Shown: one piece after another, positions 1-7,484 of the stretch
Numbering within the stretch: position 1 is the stretch's first letter
Layout of the letters: each line of letters opens with the position of its first letter
DNA from: Okeania sp. SIO3B5
GTDB lineage: Bacteria; Cyanobacteriota; Cyanobacteriia; Cyanobacteriales; Microcoleaceae
Length of the DNA stretch: 37,315 nt
NCBI RefSeq assembly: GCF_010692555.1
Contig: NZ_JAAHHG010000053.1
Span: 1-37,315 of the forward strand
Reading direction: 5' to 3'
Notes under the pieces: generated by a model
Database searches by the model: none
What the model saw: the letters and a program-made list of their open reading frames with translations, nothing else
Told to the model about the DNA's origin: nothing
Made by a program: the position numbers and the translations under genes

Positions 1-101
1 CGAGCTGGGGAGTAGGGGAGTGGGGTAGTAGGGAGTAGGGAGTAGGGGAGTAGGGGAGTGAGGGAGTAGGGGAGTGGGGGAGTGGGGGAGTTGAGAAATC
101 T
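1..101. repeat. G-rich heptamer-type tandem repeat
   Basis: This is a degenerate short tandem repeat built on GGGGAGTA/GGGGAGTG words. It is of the short tandemly repeated repetitive (STRR) type common between genes of filamentous cyanobacteria. The same words recur inside the mini-elements near 410-430, 5745-5765 (other strand) and 16460-16495. No gene is visible here. The stretch 102-246 is AT-rich and shows only the upstream region of the tRNA. Confidence 0.7.
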
Positions 102-246
102 CCGCGCCCTATTTGCTTAGTGCTATGGATTTGGGATTTTTTACAAATAATTCAGATTTGCTATATAATATAAAAATGTGTATTTTCTGAAGATCGAAAT
201 TTAATTATCATTTTTGACTTTTAAATTTTGACTTTTGACTTGTTAT

Positions 247-331
247 GGAGAGGTGGCAGAGTGGTCGAATGCGGCGAACTCGAAATTCGTTGAAGGGTGA
301 CTTTCCGTGGGTTCGAATCCCACCCTCTCCG
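247..331 (+). tRNA. tRNA-Ser (anticodon CGA)
   Basis: The acceptor stem GGAGAGG pairs with CCTCTCC, and the discriminator base is G at 331. The anticodon arm has a five-base-pair stem (274-278 with 286-290) around the loop CTCGAAA, with anticodon CGA at 281-283, which reads UCG serine codons. A long variable arm follows, as expected for class II tRNA-Ser. The T arm carries GGTTCGAATCC. The CCA end is not encoded, since GTTTAA follows. It is a single gene with no linked tRNAs, sitting between repeat-rich stretches. Confidence 0.95.
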
Positions 332-378
332 TTTAAGTTTTACTTATCTAAAACATTGGCGATCGCGCTCACTATACT

Positions 379-568
379 AGGGCTTGCTGAAAAAGTCTTT
401 TTTAAGGAGTAGGGGAGCGGGGGAGTAGGGGAGAATTTTTTGCCCAACTATGCGCTCAAAATGCGCTCCTTTTTGAGCATGAAGAGCTGAAAACCATGTA
501 CTTTTTCAATACCTAAAAAGGCTAAAACTTTTATCTGGTAATTATTTAAGATTTAATCAGCAAACCCT
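379..568 (+). mobile_element. Mini-element family A, full copy (MITE-like)
   Basis: This 190 bp non-coding element begins AGGGCTTGCTGA and ends TCAGCAAACCCT, which form near-perfect terminal inverted repeats. The direct repeat ATACT (TATACT if the last T is counted outside) flanks it at 374-378 and 569-573, which looks like a target-site duplication. It carries a GGGGAGTA-type insert and the word GCCCAACTATGCGC. Related copies lie at 5659-5837 (reversed, one end lost) and 16432-16627. There is no transposase inside, so it is probably a non-autonomous derivative of a DDE-type insertion sequence. The parent family is not identified. Confidence 0.75.
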
Positions 569-580
569 ATACTATTTTTA

Positions 581-1565
581 GTTGAATAAAAAGTCATGCG
601 TATAGCCGAACAACCCCTTATAGTTCATAATATATCACAAAAATTGTGAGGATGCAACCAAAATTCTTTTGACCCGCGATTTTTTTATGTGCTTCATAAA
701 ATGATAGAATTGGTAATTTTCCACTCTATTCTATGAACTGTGGATGGAAGGATTCGGCCATTTTTAGGAGCTTTTCACCATGATAATATTTCTGAATATT
801 GCTTCTGGAAAATATTCCTGAATATTTTGATTGTCTTTTAGTTTAGAAGTTTAGTTGAATAAAAAGTCATGCGTATAGCCGAACAACCCCTTATAGCTCA
901 TAATATATCACAAAAATTGCGAGGATGCAACCAATATTCCTTTGGCGCGCGTTTTTATGAGCTGATCGCAATGACAACAAATATTGGTGATTTTTCACTT
1001 TATGAGCTATGGATGGAAGGATTCGGTCGGGGAAAAACAAATATTTTTAGGCGCTTTTCACCATGATAATATTTCTGATATTGCTCCTGGAAAATATTCC
1101 TGAATATTTTGATTGTCTTTATAGTTTAGAAGTGTAGTTGAATAAAAAGTCATGCGCATAGCCGAACGACCCCTTATAATTCATAAGATATCACAAAAAT
1201 TGTGAGGATGCAACCAAAATTCTTTTGACCCGCGATTTTTTATGTGCTTCATAAAATGATAGAATTAGTAATTTTCTACTCTATAAGCTATGGATGGAAG
1301 GATTCGGTCGGGGAAAAACAAATATTTTTAGGCGCTTTTCACCATGATAATATTTCTGAATATTGCTTCTGGAAAATATTCCTGAATATTTTGATTGTCT
1401 TTTAGTTTAGAAGTTTAGTTGAATAAAAAGTCATGCGTATAGCCGAACAACCCCTTATAGTTTATAATATATCACAAAAATTCTGAGGATGCAACCGAAA
1501 TTCCTTTGGCGCGCGTTTTTTTTAGAAGCTTAACACAATGAAAATGTTGGTAATTTTCCACTAAG
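581..1565 (+). repeat. ~280 bp tandem repeat array, 3.5 copies
   Basis: Units start at about 581, 854, 1137 and 1418, giving spacings of 273, 283 and 281. The last unit is cut after ~148 bp. Each unit opens with GTTGAATAAAAAGTCATGCG followed by a conserved block around GCCGAAC, then GGATGCAACC, GGATGGAAGGATTCGG and CACCATGATAATATTTCTG. The second unit alone has an open frame of 65 codons (869-1066, starting MRIAEQPLIAHNISQ). The same frame in the first and third units is broken by TGA and indels. The array may therefore be a decayed small gene that was amplified, or a non-coding repeat. It is not CRISPR: the units are too long and there are no spacers. Confidence 0.75.
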
Positions 1566-1605
1566 TAAGGAAGTATAGATCGATCAGGAAAAATCTGATT
1601 TTAAT

Positions 1606-1718
1606 CAGGACTTAGGCACGGACACTAAATCCACTGAGGGCGTATGCGGAGCTTGGCGTTAGCCAATGCCATTCGCCCCTACATATGGCGTTTTCAACGT
1701 TAATTTGCGTAAGTCCTG
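1606..1718. mobile_element. Mini-element family C (CAGGACTTA ends)
   Basis: The element starts CAGGACTTA and ends TGCGTAAGTCCTG, giving terminal inverted repeats around CAGGACTTACGCA. Two other copies with the same ends but a different interior lie at 21959-22050 and 24546-24637, and a lone end lies near 20969-20981. The interior here contains a common cyanobacterial repeat word that includes CATTCGCCCCTACA. It has no coding capacity and is probably a non-autonomous transposon. Confidence 0.6.
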
Positions 1719-1767
1719 TTTAATCTTAGAAGTAGAGGACACCAAGTAGCTCAAAGTTAATCAGAGA

Positions 1768-1829
1768 TAACTTTTAACTTTTAACTTTTAACTTTTAACT
1801 TCTGACTTCTGACTTCTAACTTCTGACTT
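1768..1829. repeat. Heptamer tandem repeat (AACTTTT / AACTTCTGACTTC)
   Basis: Consecutive TTTTAAC heptamers pass into TTCTGAC heptamers and stop just before the end of the site-2 protease gene. This is a typical STRR heptamer array. Between the family C element and this array (1719-1767) nothing else is visible. Confidence 0.8.
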
Positions 1830-1833
1830 CAAC

Positions 1834-3351
1834 TTAACCACCTATCCCTAAACGACCAGCTAAAGCAGGAGTTAAAGGAAACAAAGTAGCGATCGCCATA
1901 AACAAAGCTAACAAACACAAAGCAGCTCGTAGATCGTCAGGTTCGATTAATTCATTTAAACAAGGCCGTTCCAAATTTCGCTGTAATACCAAAATAATAA
2001 TTGCCCAATACAATGCTAAAGGATTAACCAGAGAAGCGATAACTAAAACTACAAAAGTGAAAAATGTTGCTCTACCTGCAACTTTCCGAGCATAAATTGC
2101 CTGAATAATTCTACCGCCATCCAACTGACCCGCAGGCATAAGATTTAGCGCTGTAATTACCAAACCCAGCCAACCAATAATTGCTAGTGGGTGAACATCT
2201 ACTATATTTTGATTTACCGCCGAACCTAAAATCGCCCGTGCTAAAGTTCCCACTAAAACAGAAGCTCTGAAAAACTCGGATGGCATCTGAAACATACTAC
2301 CTTCATGGGAAAGCAACAAACCCACCAATAGCATTGCCAAAGAAAGTATTCCTCCAGCAGCAGGTCCGGCAAAAGCTACATCAAAAAGCACTTTCCTATT
2401 CGGTATTGCTGACTCGAAACGGTTAACAGACCCAAAACTGCCAATTTGCCAAGCTGGGAGAAAAAATGGCCAACTAAAGCGGACATTGTGACGTTTTGCC
2501 AAGACTTGATGGGCGACTTCGTGAATACCTAAAACTGCACATAGACCAAGTGCAATGGGTAATGCTTCTGGATACCGTGCAGGTTCGTTGAAAAAGTCAA
2601 ATCCCAATAATAAACCACCTGCTTCAAAACTGGTGGCAATAGTAGCGATCGCCAACACAACTGCCAGAATTTTTTGAGATGTAGTAGCAGGTTGAGGGTC
2701 ATTTTTGCTTGGTAAAATAATGACTACTGGTTTAGCTTCAGGACTTTCTATGAGGAATAGTCGGTAGCGATCGCCCAGTTTTTCTTTTAAACTGACTGAT
2801 AACTGAGTATGGACTTTTTCTACATCTCCCCGTAAATTACCTTTGAAAATAGCTCCTTCTTGATAAGGAATAGTTTCAGTGGTGAAGAAAGTATCAATAC
2901 CAAAAATGTCTTTGATTTTCTGGAGGTCTTCACTAGGAATAGGGATAAATTTTGGAGTTTGTTCTTTTTGTGGTTCAGTGTTTACTATTTGCTCCTGGGT
3001 TGGTTGAACTTCCTCTTCATTGCTAGATAGCTCTGAGGAGTTGCCAATGGTTTTGAGACCGGGTTGATTTTCTGCATCTTTAGCTGCTATTGTTCGTAGC
3101 TGTCGTCCCAAATATATATATAATCCTGTACAAGCTACGAGCAAAAATAGGACAAATACTAGGTTAAGATAAATTCCGGCAGCAAATAGAGCAAAAAATA
3201 ATAGCCAAGGAGCCATTAATACCACTGATTGTAACCAGCCTAGAATGCCTACTTTACCATAAGGTCTTGCTCTGTTGTATCCCCAACCGAGAATTCCCAG
3301 AGTGATTAAAGCTACTATTACTGTGGTTATGTTTTCAGATATGTTATACAT
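1834..3351 (-). CDS. Site-2 protease family (M50) membrane metalloprotease, EGY-type
   Basis: This is a predicted intramembrane zinc metalloprotease of 505 residues. Two N-terminal membrane segments (about 10-25 and 42-80) are followed by an acidic linker (95-140). A soluble domain then contains the GNLR motif (171-174) typical of the plant and cyanobacterial EGY proteins. The C-terminal membrane protease domain has the zinc motif HEVAH at 277-281 and the second metal site NLMPAGQLDGG, with Asp411. All catalytic residues seem intact. EGY proteins act in thylakoid or plastid membranes, and the substrate here is unknown. The ATG at 3351 opens directly into the first membrane helix; no clear Shine-Dalgarno is seen. 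It lies on the same strand as dxr but 436 bp away across a repeat, so joint transcription is doubtful. Confidence 0.9.
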   Translation of the reverse strand: MYNISENITTVIVALITLGILGWGYNRARPYGKVGILGWLQSVVLMAPWLLFFALFAAGIYLNLVFVLFLLVACTGLYIYLGRQLRTIAAKDAENQPGLKTIGNSSELSSNEEEVQPTQEQIVNTEPQKEQTPKFIPIPSEDLQKIKDIFGIDTFFTTETIPYQEGAIFKGNLRGDVEKVHTQLSVSLKEKLGDRYRLFLIESPEAKPVVIILPSKNDPQPATTSQKILAVVLAIATIATSFEAGGLLLGFDFFNEPARYPEALPIALGLCAVLGIHEVAHQVLAKRHNVRFSWPFFLPAWQIGSFGSVNRFESAIPNRKVLFDVAFAGPAAGGILSLAMLLVGLLLSHEGSMFQMPSEFFRASVLVGTLARAILGSAVNQNIVDVHPLAIIGWLGLVITALNLMPAGQLDGGRIIQAIYARKVAGRATFFTFVVLVIASLVNPLALYWAIIILVLQRNLERPCLNELIEPDDLRAALCLLALFMAIATLFPLTPALAGRLGIGG

Positions 3352-3592
3352 AATTTTATGTGCAATTCAAAAGTCCAAGATGGAATGCAGTAGGTTTTCT
3401 ATTATATTTTTGTGAACAAAGGAAGGAATTTTTTAATTAAAATTCTTTGTTTTTCATACTTAACTTTTCAGGCATTTAATCAAAATAATTATAACTACAG
3501 TAGTTATTAAAACAGTATTTTATTAATTAAGTTTCAATCTGAATCTGGCTAAGTATTTTTTTTGAAAAAAATCTGTTGAGCCGATTAATTTG

Positions 3593-3747
3593 TTACCGAA
3601 AAATTCAGGTATAAAGCCTCTCTTAATAATTAATAATTAATAATTAATAATTAATAATTATCAATTGTTAAAGACGTAATTGTCCATCATTCATTATCCA
3701 TTATCAATTAATGAACCCATCCTCTTAATTTATAAGAAAAGGTAATT
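3593..3747 (-). mobile_element. Two-hairpin repeat, family P, copy 1 (IS200/IS605-end-like)
   Basis: Read on the minus strand, this copy begins AATTACC, has a first hairpin ending in AAGAGGAT, and ends with GAGAGGCTTTATACC and a TTTTTCGGTAA terminus. The centre is expanded by an AATAATT tandem run (about 3628-3660). Similar copies lie at 15327-15473, 32292-32389, 33285-33382 and 36257-36372. The GAGGCTTTAAACCC...CGGTAA end also closes the IS200/IS605 element at 7396-7436. An AATTCTA heptamer run (3744-3777) adjoins it. The remaining intergenic DNA (3352-3592) is AT-rich with nothing recognisable. Confidence 0.55.
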
Positions 3748-3787
3748 CTAAATTCTAAATTCTAAATTCTAAATTCGCGCATTCCGA

Positions 3788-5461
3788 TCACTCTTGTATG
3801 AATGTTTCTGGAGTTCCTCTATCAACATGAACATAACTGCGACGTTTAGCAGCTGTATAATTTGGATTGAGTCTAATTGCTTGATTATAATCAGCGATCG
3901 CCCCCCAATTATCCCCTACTTTTCGTAGTACATTTCCCCGTCGATAATAAGCTTTTGGATGAGTTGCATCTAATTTAATTGCCTGATTATAATCATCAAT
4001 TGCTCCTTGATAATCTTCTAATTTTTCTTTAACATCACCTCTATAAATATAAGCATCTGAGTGACTTTTATTTATCTCTATTGCACGATCAAATTCTGCC
4101 AAAGCCAATTGATAATTTTGTTGCTCATATTCTTTTAATCCCTTTTGATAAAAATAATTAAATCCTAGATTTTCATTTTTACTTTGTATTTCTGTAGTTT
4201 CTTCAAATTTAGTTTTTTTTTTCTTTGAATTTTCTATTTTTTCTATTTTTTCTGTTTTTTCTTCAATATTAACTAATACATTTTTGAGAGAATTAGCTAC
4301 TATCAAACTGCCAGCTACAGCTTCTTTTCTTGCCCATTTATCTGTAGCTAAAATATCATCTAGAGTAGGATTTTTCTGATAATCTGACTTATGCTTTTCA
4401 CATACATATTCAATCAACTTAGGAATATCCAAAAAAGGAATTTTTTCTTCTAAAAATAATGCCACAGCCTGTTCATTTGCCGCATTCAAAGCCGCCGGCA
4501 TCGAACCACCTATACGACCCGCAGCATAAGCCAATTGAATACAAGGATATTTCAAATTATCGGGTTCCTTAAAAGTCAAACTACCTGCTTTAACTAAATC
4601 CAATTGTTTCCAATCAGTATAAATCCTTTCCGGCCAAGATAAAGCATAAAGTAGAGGTAAACGCATATCTGGCCAACCCAACTGAGCTAAAACAGAAGTA
4701 TCTTGTAACTCAATTAAAGAGTGAATTATACTCTGAGGGTGAATGACTATATCAATATTGTCATAATCTAATCCAAATAAATAATGAGCTTCAATAACCT
4801 CCAAACCTTTATTCATCATTGTGGCAGAATCAACCGTAATTTTCCGACCCATTGACCAGTTAGGATGTTTAATCGCATCTGCCACTTTGACCTTTGATAA
4901 TTTCTCAATTGGCCAGTCTCGAAAAGCACCACCAGAAGCAGTTAAAATAATTCTACGTAAACCCTCTTTAGGCACACCTTGGAGACATTGAAAAATTGCT
5001 GAATGTTCTGAGTCGGCAGGCAACAACTTTACTCCATATTCTTCAATTAAGGGATTAACAACTGGGCCTGCTGCAATAAGTGTTTCTTTATTTGCCAAAG
5101 CAATATCTTTTCTGGCCTCAATAGCGGCGATCGTAGGTAACAAACCAGCACAACCGACAATACCTGTGACTACAGCTTCTGAGTTACCATATCTAGCAAC
5201 TTCAATGACACCATCTTGGCCTGCAAGCAATATGGGTTGAGGTCTCAGATCAGCAATGGCCTCTTTTAACTCTGTAAATTGGGACTCATCGTTAATAGCA
5301 ACAATTTCAGGGGAGAACTGCTGTACTTGTTGGGCCAACATTTCTACGTTACGTCCAGCAGCTAACCCAATAACTCGAAATTTGTCTGGGTTTTGAGTAA
5401 CAATATCTAAAGTTTGAGTACCAATAGACCCTGTAGATCCCAAGATTGTAATTGCTTTCAT
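3788..5461 (-). CDS. dxr: 1-deoxy-D-xylulose 5-phosphate reductoisomerase with C-terminal TPR extension
   Basis: DXR makes 2-C-methyl-D-erythritol 4-phosphate from DXP with NADPH, the committing step of the MEP isoprenoid pathway in the cytosol. The NADPH motif GSTGSIG is at 8-14 and KET at 125-127. Metal ligands Asp150 and Glu152 lie in PADSEHS, with Glu221 in MMNKGLE. The conserved loop [10 protein letters not shown] is at 199-208. The core ends near residue 395. Usual DXR is about 390-400 residues, but this frame runs on to 557: a charged linker (398-430, rich in K and E) and then three TPR units (about 432-465, 466-499 and 500-533) plus a short tail. The extension stays in frame with no intervening stop. 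The TPRs probably mediate a protein contact; the partner is unknown. Confidence 0.95.
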   Translation of the reverse strand: MKAITILGSTGSIGTQTLDIVTQNPDKFRVIGLAAGRNVEMLAQQVQQFSPEIVAINDESQFTELKEAIADLRPQPILLAGQDGVIEVARYGNSEAVVTGIVGCAGLLPTIAAIEARKDIALANKETLIAAGPVVNPLIEEYGVKLLPADSEHSAIFQCLQGVPKEGLRRIILTASGGAFRDWPIEKLSKVKVADAIKHPNWSMGRKITVDSATMMNKGLEVIEAHYLFGLDYDNIDIVIHPQSIIHSLIELQDTSVLAQLGWPDMRLPLLYALSWPERIYTDWKQLDLVKAGSLTFKEPDNLKYPCIQLAYAAGRIGGSMPAALNAANEQAVALFLEEKIPFLDIPKLIEYVCEKHKSDYQKNPTLDDILATDKWARKEAVAGSLIVANSLKNVLVNIEEKTEKIEKIENSKKKKTKFEETTEIQSKNENLGFNYFYQKGLKEYEQQNYQLALAEFDRAIEINKSHSDAYIYRGDVKEKLEDYQGAIDDYNQAIKLDATHPKAYYRRGNVLRKVGDNWGAIADYNQAIRLNPNYTAAKRRSYVHVDRGTPETFIQE

Positions 5462-5524
5462 ATTTTTTTGAGAAATTTGTCCACAATTCCACTATACGAT
5501 TCAATGGTCATTTTGTGTTAAGAG

Positions 5525-5658
5525 CAACGACGGAGGAGTCAGGAGTCAGGAGTCAGGAGGGAAGAAAGAAGAAAGAAGAAGGAAGAAGGAAGAAGGAAGA
5601 ACAAGAACAGGAGAAGAAGGAGAAAGTTTTTTTATCACTAATTATCCGGACATGATAT
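5525..5658 (-). mobile_element. Mini-element family B, truncated copy
   Basis: The right end CCGGACATGATAT (5646-5658) and the preceding AATTATCCGG match the family B end seen at 6051 and 24168. The opposite end, which should carry ATATCATGTCCGG, is missing. The middle is a purine-rich low-complexity run (GGAGTCA heptamers, then GAAGAAGGA words). Element A begins directly after it. An open frame reads through this stretch, but it is low-complexity and I do not consider it a gene. Confidence 0.6.
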
Positions 5659-5837
5659 TAGGTATTGAAAAAGTACATGGTTTTCAGCTCTTTATGCTCA
5701 AAAAGTTAGCATTTTTAGCAAAAGTTGGGCAAAAAAATTCTCCCCTACTCCCCTACTCCCCTTTTCCCCTCTACGGTCGGGGGAGGGGCGAGGGATGGGT
5801 CCCGTACTCCTTAAAAAAGACTTTTTCAGCAAACCCT
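5659..5837 (-). mobile_element. Mini-element family A, reversed copy lacking one end
   Basis: This is the reverse complement of the element at 379-568. It runs from AGGTATTGAAAAAGTACATG to the terminal TTTTTCAGCAAACCCT. About 50 bp of the other terminus, including its inverted repeat, is absent, and the element abuts the family B fragment. The insert region differs from the other copies (GGTCGGGGGAGGGGCGAGGG). The copy is non-autonomous and no longer has two ends. Confidence 0.7.
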
Positions 5838-6050
5838 AAATAGACCGCCAAAACAATTTTTTCTGCAAAAAAGTACAAAACAAAGAGAGAAAGCCTCTTT
5901 TAATACCAATTTCATAAAATATTGTTACAGTGACGATACAGGCAACAGGGAAAGAAAAACATAATGAAAAAGAGGAAAAAAAGTGAAAATTTTAGAATTT
6001 ATGGAATTTATGATTTTTTCTTTTAGGAATAAATCACAAATTAAGATGTA

Positions 6051-6199
6051 ATATCATGTCCGGATAATTAGTTATAAAAAAACTTTCTCCTTCAACTCCA
6101 GTTCTTCTTCTTTCTTCCCTCTTTCCTCTTTCCTCTTTCCTCTTTCCTCCTGACTCCTCCGTAGTTATTTATTTATCACTGTTCAACCGGACATGATAT
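6051..6199 (+). mobile_element. Mini-element family B, full copy
   Basis: The 149 bp element has terminal inverted repeats ATATCATGTCCGG and CCGGACATGATAT. The interior carries a pyrimidine-rich run (TTTCCTC and TGACTCC words). The ends can be read as TCATGTCCGG...CCGGACATGA bordered by TA on both sides, which would fit insertion at TA as in the IS630/Tc1-mariner group; that is an inference. Further matches are the full copy at 24168-24318, the truncated copy at 5525-5658, and lone ends near 22469 and 25069. Confidence 0.7.
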
Positions 6200-6443
6200 A
6201 ACTACCTTTTTTGAATTTGGTATAAGAGGGTAGAAAGGTTGATTACCAAAAAAGTAATTGCGATAGCGCAGCAGAACGGGGTTCTATCGCACTCATGGAA
6301 GTTTCCGAAAGTTTAGCCATCACTTTTGCGCTTACTAAATCCTCTTTTTGCTTGTCTTTATTCCTAAATCTATACCTACTGAATTATCAGTTTTAGGTAA
6401 GGTTTGTGGATTTATTTCTACTACAAAACTCAGAAAATATCTA

Positions 6444-6471
6444 GTAGGGGCGATTCGCGAATCGCCCCTAC
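6444..6471. repeat. Perfect 28 bp palindrome
   Basis: GTAGGGGCGATTCG is followed directly by its reverse complement. Related palindromes built on GTAGGGACGTTGCATG occur near 22424-22454 and 25022-25050, so this is a dispersed cyanobacterial palindrome class. It sits at the broken end of the tnpB relic. Between 6200 and 6443 I see no gene. Confidence 0.7.
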
Positions 6472-6479
6472 AATCTTTA

Positions 6480-6957
6480 ATAACTGTTACTGATGATGGT
6501 TGAGCAGGTAATTCTCACGGGCGAGACTATTTTCAGCTTTCCAATCTTGGCTAAATAAACTTTATGCTGACCAACTTTAAAACCTCCCCTTGTAAATCTA
6601 GCAGTTTGCTTTGACTTTCTAATGCATAAATTTAGGAGGTCTTATCGGTTTACCTTTTCTCTTACCTTTAGTTGATTTAAAAAAGTTTTGATAAGCTTGG
6701 TTTAAATCATTCAAAGATTGCTGCAATGGTATAGCGGATACTTCTGATAGCCATTCTCTATCCTGAGTATTTTTAGCTTAAGTAATAAACTGTTTTTGTA
6801 GCTGTGAGTTACTTGGTTTATTCTCTGTTAATTTATACTTCTGTTGGCAACAAGCTAGACTATCATTCCAAACAACACGGACACAACCAAATAATCTTGC
6901 TAACTTGGTTTGTTGCCCTTTTGTTGGATATATTCTATACTTATACCTAGCTTTCAT
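6480..6957 (-). pseudogene. IS200/IS605-family TnpB, decayed 5' fragment
   Basis: The minus strand from the ATG at 6957 reads MKARYKYRIYPTKGQQTKLA and continues LFGCVRVVWNDSLACC, the typical start of TnpB/IS605 OrfB, an RNA-guided nuclease related to Cas12 ancestors. The frame meets an in-frame TAA after about 60 residues. It resumes as AKNTQDREWLSEVSAIPLQQ and KGKRKGKPIRPPKF, then meets another stop and shifts frame (TARFTRGGFKVGQHKVYLAK). Homology fades near 6480. Only roughly the first third of a ~400-residue protein is present, so it cannot be functional. It is divergent from tnpA with about 60 bp between the starts, the IS605/IS608 arrangement. Confidence 0.85.
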
Positions 6958-7018
6958 GTTATCTTAAAGTTTTGGTCTGTATGCTATAACTATAGCAGAG
7001 ATTAAATTGGTATGCAAT

Positions 7019-7405
7019 ATGTTCAGAAAAGAAAGACATAGCGTCTCAGACTTAAAAGTACATTTGGTCTGTGTGACTAAATATAGAAAAAATATATTAA
7101 CAGGAGAAGGACTAGAGATAATTAAAAATTCATTTGATACTGTAGCTAAAAAGATGAACTTCAAGATACTAGAGTTTAATGGAGAAGCCGATCATGTTCA
7201 TGCAGCCATTGAGTATCCACCAAAACTATCAATATCTCAAATAGTTAATCATCTCAAAGGCGTTTCTAGTAGATCCTATGGTGCAGCAGGATACAAAAAA
7301 CCTCATAAAACTGCGCTTTGGAGTCCTTCATATTTTGTAGCATCAGTTGGAGGCGCACCACTTGAGGTTCTCAAGCAATACATCCAGAATCAAAAGTCCC
7401 CCTAG
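7019..7405 (+). CDS. tnpA: IS200/IS605-family transposase TnpA (Y1 HUH)
   Basis: This is a 128-residue single-strand transposase of the Y1 HUH type. The HUH motif is HVH at 59-61 (in EADHVHAAIEYPP), the conserved WSPSYF is at 101-106, and the catalytic Tyr121 is in LKQYIQNQ. The length is normal for the family (about 130-150). I chose the ATG at 7019 over an in-frame TTG twelve bases earlier because the family starts a few residues before the HSVSDLKVHLV strand. The stop codon TAG lies in the loop of the hairpin of the element end. The gene looks intact, but its tnpB partner is dead. It could mobilise related ends in trans, such as the family P repeats; this is an inference. Confidence 0.92.
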   Translation: MFRKERHSVSDLKVHLVCVTKYRKNILTGEGLEIIKNSFDTVAKKMNFKILEFNGEADHVHAAIEYPPKLSISQIVNHLKGVSSRSYGAAGYKKPHKTALWSPSYFVASVGGAPLEVLKQYIQNQKSP

Positions 7406-7436
7406 AAGGGGGAGGCTTTAAACCCAATTTTCCGGT
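7396..7436 (+). repeat. Terminal hairpin of the IS200/IS605 element
   Basis: CCCCCTAGAAGGGGG folds into a short hairpin that overlaps the tnpA stop codon. It is followed by AGGCTTTAAACCC and a TTTTCCGGTAA-like terminus. IS200/IS605 ends are recognised as subterminal hairpins, so this is the probable tnpA-side end. The same end sequence recurs in the family P repeats. Confidence 0.65.
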
Positions 7437-7484
7437 AAAATCACATCAAAGTTTTGGATAAAAACAAAGCCTCTAATCATCCCT

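Noticed and set aside
869-1066. 65-codon ORF in the tandem array as a real gene
   Set aside because: The same frame is broken in the sister units and has no ribosome binding site; kept only as a note to the array.
581-1565. CRISPR array or other defence repeat
   Set aside because: Units are ~280 bp with no unique spacers of constant size and no cas genes in the window.
5452-5843. Two short forward ORFs after dxr
   Set aside because: They consist of purine-rich low complexity and mini-element DNA; no protein-like composition.
6964-7164. Minus-strand ORF opposite tnpA
   Set aside because: It is antisense to the intact transposase and has no independent support.
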